64,000 nucleotides of DNA from Chaetoderma sp. LZ-2023a (lineage: Eukaryota > Mollusca > Caudofoveata > Chaetodermatida > Chaetodermatidae), in contig CM067369.1 in NCBI GenBank assembly GCA_034401795.1, forward strand, positions 90,882,579 to 90,946,578, in the 5' to 3' direction. A model generated the notes under the pieces. It was not told the origin of the DNA. It ran no database searches and saw nothing but the letters and a program-made list of their open reading frames with translations. The position numbers and the translations under genes were made by a program. Position 1 is the stretch's first letter. Each line of letters starts with the position of its first letter. This document shows positions 57,268 through 64,000 of this stretch, in pieces.

Positions 57268-58250
57268 TACGGCTGATTTGTATGCAGGTTATATAGCCAG
57301 GTATAAGTTTTTTGCTGCGTTAAGTTTTTTTAAAACACCATTTACACCCACAAGGGGTTATGCGATTTTAATAAAACTTCACAGATTTGTTCTATACCAT
57401 GCTTAGGACTTGTCCACATAAAAAATAAATTGATTTTCAAAATCTTTCCATATTTTTTCGGCATTTGAACTTTGATAATTTTATGGTTGATTTGCATCCA
57501 GGTTATATGTATTATGCTGTGGTTAAGGTTTTTTCAAATGACAATTTAATCAGCAAAGACTTACTTTTGAAACTTGAAACCGATTATACATATGGGCAAG
57601 GATGTGCCTGGAATTTTGTTCTGACCGCCCGGGGCTGGGCCCAGGGGGTCAAAAGGTCAAAATTGGCCAGTAATTATGGATTGTAATCCTAGACCAGTTC
57701 AGATAAAAACTTCAAACTTTGGGGATGATTGCACATATGGTCAGGGATGTGCATGACACTTGGAATTGTGGTATGACCCCCCCCCCCCCCCAAGGGTGGG
57801 GACTTTGGGTAAAAAATCAAATTTGTCCGACGGTGGTCATGTCACATATCATTTTCAAGCCAATGATGAGTAGACTACAGTACAAGGAATTATTTTGATC
57901 TTGGGTCAAACTGAGGGTAGGGGACGGGGTCAAAAGTGGGTACCAACAGATTGTAACGCAACTCGTAGACCATTTCACATAGAAACTTGAAACTTTCGGT
58001 ATGATTACACATATGGCCAGGGATGTGCATGACACATGGGAATTTTGGTATCATCCCTAAGGGGCAGGGGTGGGGGAAATGGTGGGCAGAAAATAAATTT
58101 GATCAAATGTGGTCATGTCACATATCATTTTGAAGCTTGTAGTTAGTAGACTACAGTACAACAAATTATTTTGTTCTTGTGTCAATCTGAGGGTAGGGGT
58201 TAAATGGGCAATCTAATTCAATATATGTACATCGCTTGGACATTATTTTT

Positions 58251-59302
58251 TTACAGAATAGTTAGTCCAGGGCAGACCAGATCCTGCGGCAGCCGGATCC
58301 TGCGGTAATTTAAAAATGCGAGATATTGGTATCTTCTGATACCTCTTGTCCAGTGATATCATAGACCACACCCATATTATTGCCACATGCACAGACAGAA
58401 AAGATGGATGATCTGGGAGAGCAACTAATTGTGGAGATAGAGAAAACCCCAGCAATCTATAATCAAAGACACCAAGATTTTAAAGGTGTTACCAAATAGA
58501 GCTACTTACCTAATGCATATGGCTAACCACTCCTTGGCACTAATTAGCCATATGAATTGTGTGGTTGGCATTCTAAAACATTAAGATTTTATGAAAAATG
58601 TACCTGAAATTGTCAAAATGCATCTCCTTCTTTACCGCTTGATGGATTTCAACCAAATTTGGCTGGACGGATTGTATGGTGATAGGCGCCAGAACCTCTA
58701 TTCTCACCTTTGATTGGTCAATATTTTGGGTAACAATCTTAGATTTTATGACAAATTTACCGGAAATTGTCAAAATGCATTTCGCCATTGCTGAATTTCA
58801 ACCAAATTTGGGTAAAACAACCCTGGCCAGAATGCACTAGGGCGTGAAATCCAAAATGGCTGCCAGTCACCAATTGATAAATTTACTATTTCAACCAAAC
58901 ATTCTGGAAAACTCAAAATCATTTCTTTTTCCACTAATTCGATGCTAAGCAATCAATTTCCGAAGTTATTTTTGTGATTAGAAGTCTACTTGTTAATGAA
59001 ATCTTAGATTTTTTGAAAATGTCCCCGAAATTCTTGAAAAGAACTGCCATTGAGAATTTCCATTAGTCCATTTTTCCAGTGGCCTTGGATTTTCATAGCT
59101 TCTGGAAATCCTAGGAAATGAATGGGAACAGCTTTAAATGACTTCTCAAGAACAACCTGATGGATTGCAATGAAAGTTGGTTTGATGAACCCTGTGGTTA
59201 TTGGCAATTTCGTTCAGAATTTTGATTGGTCGATTTTTTCCAATGGCCAACTTGTTCTCGAAATTTGGGAACTGCTATCCGAATCAGGCTGAAACTCATC
59301 AG
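58251..59302. repeat. Diverged repeats of TCAACCAAATTTGG type; no gene
   Basis: Units starting TCTTAGATTTTATGA, with GAAATTGTCAAAATGCAT and ATTTCAACCAAATTTGG, recur at about 58580, 58738, 58880 and 59005, roughly 145-165 bases apart. The small patch CCTGCGGCAGCCGGATCCTG lies at about 58285. Non-coding. Confidence 0.6.
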
Positions 59303-59580
59303 TTGTTATTACACCACAAAAACATCCATTACCGTTCAATCACTACTTGCTAAATCAATTATCTGCATTTTGCTATCGGAATAAGATTTTTATGCCTGCA
59401 TACACACCTCCCCATGCCTAATCCTATTCCTATGGACCCTCAACCAGGCTACTGGTTGAGTCCCATCTCCAGCCTACCATCAGGTATAGACTGGCACCAG
59501 TCTATACTCACCTCATAGTGACGCTTGTCACTAAGCGCGCATGCGCATTAGAGCCCGAATAGGAAACAGATTCACTTTTC
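59303..59580 (+). repeat. DIRS-2 left end and inverted repeat
   Basis: TTGTTATTACACCACAAAAA is the left-specific end. From TACCGTTCAATCACTACTTG on it mirrors 63337 downward nearly perfectly to GAAACAGATTCACTTTTC, including an inner palindrome TATAGACTGGCACCAGTCTA. Confidence 0.88.
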
Positions 59581-59986
59581 AATTATTCTGCATGCAGAAT
59601 AGTTGTCTAAAAATATTTGTATAAGTTTTTGTGTTTTGCTCTGTGTCAGTGATACCTTTTGACTTTATATCTCGGAAAAATATGCCCAATATGAAGTCAA
59701 CCCTCCCTAAGTTACGTCTAGGAAGTATAATTGTGTTTATATGGTATCTTATAGACAAATTTGATATATTACCGGTTTTCGTGAAGATCGTTTTGCTTCG
59801 TGGTATCTTGATTATTATGCCTATCCTTACTTCATCATCATCATTAATAATGTCCCGTCCATTTCTAGAGCCTGTAACGAAGTTATTTCTAGTGCATTAT
59901 AAGGATTATCATAAAATATCCCTTGAAAGTTTCTTGTCAGGAAATTTGAACTTTCCCGCCGTTAGGAACTGAATTTAGGGTGTCTC

Positions 59987-61069
59987 GTGCTTTCGATTTT
60001 GAGCGGTATGCTTCATTGTTACGATGGCGCTTTTTGCGAGGTCGAATCTTTTGCCTCAGTACTGACTAAATCTCTCGATGAGCGAATATCTTCTGCTATT
60101 AAGGAGGCCAAAAAGCAAGAAAGTTCTTCGAGTTCGGAGGATAGCCCGAAGGCTAGCAGGCGTTCCCGCAAATGGGGGAAGCCGGTCCCTCTAACCTCTA
60201 GGCAGGTTTTAGTGTCACCAAAGCAGAAGTCAAGAGCATCCAAGCTCTTGAAGGTTTGCTTGAGCAGTGCACCAGATAAAATCCACATAAGACTTGAGGG
60301 TGACGAGCATAACCCTCAAGCAGTGGTGGCGTCGGCTGAAGCCGACGTCCATAAGGCCAGACCGTATGCTAATGCCAGTTTTACGGTGGTTCCGGTCGTC
60401 AAGCTTGTGTCTAGATCGGCCGTTTCTAAGAGTTCGATCCCTAGTCTTGCTAGTTCCGGTTCCGTTGTGGTGGACTCGGGTCCTTTGGACTCGGGTTTAC
60501 TTCCGTTTTCCGCATCTCAGTCTTTTTCCGTCCGAACTTCCGGTCTAGCAAGACATCCGGGTCTTCAAGATCCGGTTCCTTCTTCAGTGGCTTCCGTTTC
60601 CGGTAGGACTTCCGGTTTAGTGGGTAATCCAGGTCGGCAAGATCCGGTTACCACTTCAATTCCGGCCACTTCCGGTCTATCTTCCGTTTATGTAGGACAT
60701 CCGGGTCCTAGAGATCTGGTACCTACTTCCGTTTCTGGTTCTATTAGCGCTTCCGGCCATTCCGGATATCCGGAGTCTGAGGACTCCTTTTATTTTTCGA
60801 ATTCCGGTAGAGGCGTTTCCGTTTCCGGTTTGGACGCTAGTCAGTACACTTCCGCTTCCGGTCTTAGGGGTGTACTTCCGGGTCGTCCAGACCTGGATAG
60901 ACTTCCGATTTCCGTTTCCAGTTTCATGAGCGCTTCTGGAAGAATGCATATCCGGGGCTGTTGGGCCCGGCATTGCATTGTTCATCAATTTCCGGTTCCT
61001 GTTTTTTCAGCTTCCTCTTCCGGTTATTCTGTACATCCGGGTTGTAGGCTCTTGATCAGTTTCCGGTAG
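59987..61069 (+). CDS. DIRS-2 ORF1, Gag-position protein with Ser/Pro/Gly repeats
   Basis: 360 codons. The first 100 residues are charged and basic (SKKARRKQ-type composition, with ITKSLDERISSAIKEAKKQE and SRRSRKWGKPVPLTSRQVLV). The remainder is a degenerate repeat of about 20-25 residues built on SGLxxHPGxxDPVPTSV. At DNA level this is a dense series of TTCCGGT/TTCCGTT words. It lies where DIRS Gag lies. The frame ends inside a tandem duplication (60965-61128 and 61156-61308), suggesting that the original ORF was longer. The start may be further upstream: the 59631-59972 frame ends just before it. Function inferred from position only. Confidence 0.5.
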   Translation: MLSILSGMLHCYDGAFCEVESFASVLTKSLDERISSAIKEAKKQESSSSSEDSPKASRRSRKWGKPVPLTSRQVLVSPKQKSRASKLLKVCLSSAPDKIHIRLEGDEHNPQAVVASAEADVHKARPYANASFTVVPVVKLVSRSAVSKSSIPSLASSGSVVVDSGPLDSGLLPFSASQSFSVRTSGLARHPGLQDPVPSSVASVSGRTSGLVGNPGRQDPVTTSIPATSGLSSVYVGHPGPRDLVPTSVSGSISASGHSGYPESEDSFYFSNSGRGVSVSGLDASQYTSASGLRGVLPGRPDLDRLPISVSSFMSASGRMHIRGCWARHCIVHQFPVPVFSASSSGYSVHPGCRLLISFR

Positions 61070-61308
61070 TCTACTTCCGGTTTTATCCATTTCCGTTTCC
61101 TTTTTTCCACATCCGAATTTCATACAGCCGGGGATAGGGTCATTTCCGGTTTTACCCGGCATTCCATTGTTCATCCATTTCTGGTTTTTCAGCTTCCTCT
61201 TCCGGTAATTCTGTATGTCCGGGTTGTAGGATTTTGATCAGTTTCCGGTAGTATACTTCCGGTTTATGCATTTCCGTTTCCTTTTTTCCACATCCGCTTT
61301 CCTAGAAT
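60965..61308 (+). repeat. Tandem duplication of about 191 bases in DIRS-2
   Basis: CCCGGCATT-CATTGTTCATC, TTTTTCAGCTTCCTCTTCCG, GATCAGTTTCCGGTAGT and TTTCCTTTTTTCCACATCCG occur in the same order twice. The duplication carries the stop of ORF1. Confidence 0.75.
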
Positions 61309-61499
61309 CTAGTCATCTTCTTGCCTAAGAATTAGTCTTATTTCCGTATTTGTTTAATATTGGGAATGTTTAATGGCTGAAAATATTCATACCAAGTCAC
61401 TGCCAGTCTTGTAGTCTCTCTTGGAATTGTAGTCTATTCAGACATTTATCCGTTTATCAGTGACAATTTTCAACATAATTAAAGACTCTTCTGACTGGT

Positions 61500-62196
61500 T
61501 ACCGTATGGGATTTTGTTTCAGATTATTTTATATGCGCATTTCATCAGCCGATAAGTCAGGTTGTATTCTGCGCATTATTTCGAGATACGATTTTTGCTT
61601 TCATCCTTGTCAAAGCTGTTTTTTCTTGTTGCTACAGCCTGTGCTAGAAGGCGTTCAAGAGATTCATGCTCTTTCTGCTGAAAAGGAGAGATTTATAGTT
61701 TCAGGAGATGACTTGGTTTTATATCCCAGAAGGAATTTTTTATCTAAAACTCAAACTAACTGCTATCCTGCTAGTCCAATCATTTAAAAATCTTTTTCGT
61801 CTGTCGGCATCCGAAAAATTTTGGTGTCCTATTAGGGCATTAGGAACCTTCAATCAGCGATCAGATGTTATAAGAGTCGATCCATCTCATTTATGTTTTT
61901 CCTACGCGGAAGAGTTATCTAAGCAGGTCTCAAATTCTTCGATTGTCAGATGGATTTTTGAGACAATAATTAAGCTTTGTTATGAGATAGCCTCACCGGA
62001 TCAAATTAATCTCTCCCTTATTAAAGCCGATGACGTTAGAGGTATGGCTACTTCTTTCGCTCTTTTTGAGGGTTCGTCTTTAGATGAGGTCATGCAGGTG
62101 GCAGGATGGAAATGTGAATACACCTTTACATCCTTTTATCTCAAAGACCAGAGTGCAGCAGCTTCCTTCTTTTGTAACATTTCCACTTTTAACTAA
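61500..62196 (+). pseudogene. DIRS-2 tyrosine recombinase, N-terminally reduced
   Basis: Frame 61506-61787 passes into frame 61708-62196 by a one-base shift near 61785. Catalytic features: EIHALSAEKERFIVSGDD after the first Arg region (CARRRSR at about 61640 is read in another frame), CPIRALGTF, the second-Arg box KADDVRGMATSFAL, WKCEYTFTSFYLKD with the nucleophilic Tyr, then the stop at 62194. It closely resembles the DIRS-1 recombinase in this window and has the catalytic Tyr and downstream boxes intact. The core-binding N-terminal domain is not recognisable. Confidence 0.7.
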
Positions 62197-62845
62197 AAAA
62201 GCCGAAGACTATTTACCAAGCACTTCCCACCATTTTCGTTAGGACTCTGCGTCTGTGAGAAATGGTGAGAGTCTTCTGTTGGTTTTTATTTATTTCTTTA
62301 AGTTCAAGTTGTTCTTATTTGCTAATCATGGTGTGATTGAGCTAAATGCACTATTAGGTTATGTTATTAACATTTGGATAGGATTGGTTTAATTTTATCC
62401 TTGTTTGTTAACTAAAAAAGCCGAAGACTATTTACCAAGCACTTCCCACCATTTTCGTTAGGACTCTGCGTCTGTGAGAAATGGTGAGAGTCTTCTTTTG
62501 GTTTTTATTTATTTCTTTAAGTTCAAGTTGTTCTTATTTGCTAATCACGGTGTGATTGAGCTAAATGCACTATTAGGTTATGTTATTAACATTTGGATAA
62601 GGTTGGTTTAATTTTATCCTTGTTTGTTAACTAAGAAAGCCGAAGACTATTTACCAAGCACTTCCCACCATTTTCGTTAGCACTCTGCGTCTGTGAGAAA
62701 TGGTGAGTCTTCTTTTGGTTTTTATTTATTTCTTTAAGTTCAAGTTGTTCTTATTTGCTAATCACGGTGATCACTATTATGTTATGTTATTAACATTGGG
62801 ATAAGATTGGTTTGATTTTTATCCTGGTTTATTGATTCTCTAATC
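62190..62845 (+). repeat. Three tandem copies of a 219-base repeat in DIRS-2
   Basis: Units start TAACTAAAAAAGCCGAAGAC at 62190, 62408 and 62628 and are nearly identical, with the third slightly shorter. The first unit supplies the recombinase stop codon. Each unit contains the inverted pair CCCACCATTTTCGTTAGGAC ... TGAGAAATGGTGAGAGTC, so each can form a hairpin. Confidence 0.92.
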
Positions 62846-62890
62846 TCCTCCCACCTTATGTTGACATGGGGCACTGACCAAATCTACGGG

Positions 62891-63018
62891 TTTAGCAAGT
62901 AGTGATTGAACGGTAATGGATGTTTTTGTGGTATAATAACAACCCCCCACAGAGCCCCCTTGCGGGTTGGTCTGTTGTTTTATTAACCACTATAAAAACA
63001 TACCGTTCAATCACTACG
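62891..63018 (+). other. DIRS-2 internal complementary region
   Basis: 62891-62942 is the reverse complement of the left end (GTTTAGCAAGTAGTGATTGA ... GTGGTATAATAAC) and 62943-63018 that of the right end (CCCCCCACAG ... CCTTGCGGGTTGGTCTGTTG). It marks the circular junction template of a DIRS element. Confidence 0.88.
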
Positions 63019-63080
63019 ACCCGGCCTCAGCCACCCCGCATGGTAAGATTTGAGAATCAGACTTTTTGCACTTAAATTTA

Positions 63081-63400
63081 GAAAAGTGAATCTGTTTCCT
63101 ATTCGGGCTCTAATGCGCATGCGCGAGCGCGCTTAGCGACAAGTGTCACTATGAGGTGAGTATAGACTGGTGCCAGTCTATACCTGATGGTAGGCTGGAG
63201 ATGGGACTCAACCAGTAGCCTGGTTGAGGGTCCATAGGAATAGGATTAGGCATGGGGAGGTGTGTATGCAGGCATAAAAATCTTATTCTGATAGCAAAAT
63301 GCAGATAATTGATTTAGCAAGTAGTGATTGAACGGTAAGTATTTTTTTATAGTGGTTAATAAAACAACAGACCAACCCGCAAGGGGGGGTCTGTGGGGGG
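63081..63400 (+). repeat. DIRS-2 right inverted repeat and terminus
   Basis: GAAAAGTGAATCTGTTTCC through GTAGTGATTGAACGGTAA mirrors the left repeat. The last 63 bases, with ATAGTGGTTAATAAAACAAC and CTGTGGGGGG, are right-specific. Confidence 0.88.
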
Positions 63401-63671
63401 ATTGCATCGATAACTAAGGGTGATTAAAGTTTGTTCCAGAGATCTTAATCCATGTTAAAACATGGCTGTCATGGACCAATCAAAATTTTAGGTTTGGTGA
63501 CCATATTGGGCTTTTTTTATTTGGTGGATAGAACCTAAAGTTTGATTTGATTGTGTTGTCAATGTCATTTCTGCTGTGCCAGTTCTTGTTGAAATACGGG
63601 ATACTGGTGTGTTGTGTCTGTCATGTTTGTAATGGTTCGTGATGGAGCAAAGGTGGGCCTGGATCGTGATT
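63401..63671. other. No gene recognised
   Basis: Short AT-rich interval between DIRS-2 and the Penelope-like palindrome, with no coding signal. Confidence 0.4.
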
Positions 63672-64000
63672 TTTAATGGTCTAAGTGTCGCTCATACGTA
63701 TTGTTGTCCTCAGACTTTGCAAGTTAGAAGATAGACTATCTTGCGTGTCTGGCAGGTGCTGACAATCTTTGCTCTGTAGTAGAGGTGAGTGTGTTTACTT
63801 GTGAAGAATCTTGATTTGTCCATATTCATGCAAATGTTGAGAATATGGACAAATCAAGATTCCTTACAAGTAAAGCACACTGGCCTCTCCTACAGAGCAA
63901 AGATTGTTGGCAAGTGCCAGTCACGCAACATAGTCTATCTTCTAGTTGCAAAGTCTGCAGACAACAATATATAGGAGACACTTAGACCATTCAAATTCAG
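63672..64000. mobile_element. Head-to-head Penelope-like GIY-YIG fragments (palindrome)
   Basis: Arms of about 155 bases (63672-63829 and 63842-63997) are imperfect inverted copies around a 12-base centre (GAATATGGACAAATCAAGAT on the right, ATCTTGATTTGTCCATATTC on the left). Each arm encodes the same protein segment outward. The right arm on + reads CQSRNIVYLL, then after one base shift CKVCRQQYIGDT. The left arm on - reads CQTRKIVYLL, TCKV and QQYV. A Cys motif followed by VYLL-C-C and Y-(I/V)-G-(D/E)-T is the start of the GIY-YIG endonuclease domain found at the C-terminus of Penelope-like elements. Both arms carry stops. The right flank is cut by the window end. Confidence 0.6.

Larger units (their letters stand above)
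52190..58250. repeat. Block of diverged repeats around CAGATGTGTTCTATACGATG
   Basis: The unit (TTCACAGATGTGTTCTATAC, GATGCTTAGGACTAGT, TTTGAACTTTGA, then a lead-in with CACCCACAAGGGG) recurs at about 52338, 52548, 54373, 55036, 55409 and 57370. A companion block (GATTACACATATGG, GATGTGCATGACAC, poly-C, GTCAAACTGAGGGTAGGGG) recurs at about 54480-54680, 57565-57680, 57708-57960 and 57986-58200. Spacing is 150-210 bases where uninterrupted. Poly-C runs lie at 54659-54676 and 57778-57791. Two transposons interrupt the block. Non-coding. Confidence 0.7.
59303..63400 (+). mobile_element. DIRS-2: short DIRS-type element without reverse transcriptase
   Basis: Left inverted repeat 59330-59580, right inverted repeat 63081-63337, unique outer ends 59303-59329 and 63338-63400, and an internal complementary region 62891-63018 complementary to both outer ends. 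Coding on +: a Ser-rich Gag-position ORF (59987-61069) and a tyrosine recombinase (about 61500-62196). There is no RT or RNase H between them, only about 430 bases. The element must be copied by another element's RT. No target duplication, as expected. Confidence 0.85.

Noticed and set aside
62190-62845. Three 219-base repeats considered as duplicated gene exons or LTRs
   Set aside because: No coding frame is conserved through the units, they have no TG...CA ends, and they are directly adjacent inside DIRS-2.

Overview
The window is animal (metazoan) nuclear DNA, probably from a marine invertebrate. It has one spliced host exon, no operons, AT-rich non-coding sequence, and transposable elements typical of invertebrate genomes: Ty3/gypsy, DIRS, I-clade and RTE-like non-LTR elements, hAT, Tc1, Penelope-like and foldback MITEs. 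I cannot name the species. The only host gene I recognise is the first coding exon of TFB1M, the mitochondrial 12S rRNA dimethyltransferase, at 50880-51140 (+). It ends in a clean GT splice donor. No later exon is recognisable before the window ends.

Layout. 1-2208: possible TIR-bounded element holding a degenerate PHD-like zinc-finger exon. 3310-3757: fragment of the long gypsy LTR. 4769-5504: candidate solo LTR. 6097-22380 (minus): a large, decayed Ty3/gypsy element with LTRs of about 2.9 and 3.6 kb, PBS, gag with zinc knuckle, protease, RT, RNase H and integrase. It also carries an extra zinc-finger ORF near its 3' end, preceded by what looks like its own internal TATA promoter, a near copy of the LTR promoter. 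23993-24228: SINE-like retroposon with a 13-bp target duplication and a tail like that of the neighbouring LINE.

25251-41799 is a nest resolved by exact target duplications. An I-clade LINE (11-bp TSD) was hit by a non-autonomous hAT (TSD CTCTGTGG). That hAT was hit by a DIRS element with classic inverted repeats and an internal complementary region. The DIRS was in turn hit by a hAT with an intact 616-codon transposase (TSD TATACAGC), which itself holds MITEs.

43140-47720: a broken RTE-like fragment interrupted by hAT elements. 50108-50328: a small foldback derived from DIRS termini, upstream of TFB1M. 51191-51399: a TTAA-flanked MITE in TFB1M intron 1. 52190-58250: a block of diverged repeats interrupted by a Tc1 element (52592-54211) and by a TIR element with CRE-like sites in both ends (55519-57267). 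59303-63400: a second DIRS element that keeps a gag-like ORF and a tyrosine recombinase but has no reverse transcriptase. 63672-64000: two Penelope-like GIY-YIG fragments head to head as a large palindrome.

Most element genes are broken by stops and frameshifts. The exceptions are the hAT transposase and possibly the DIRS-2 reading frames. Percent identities were judged by eye only, and nothing was searched against databases.
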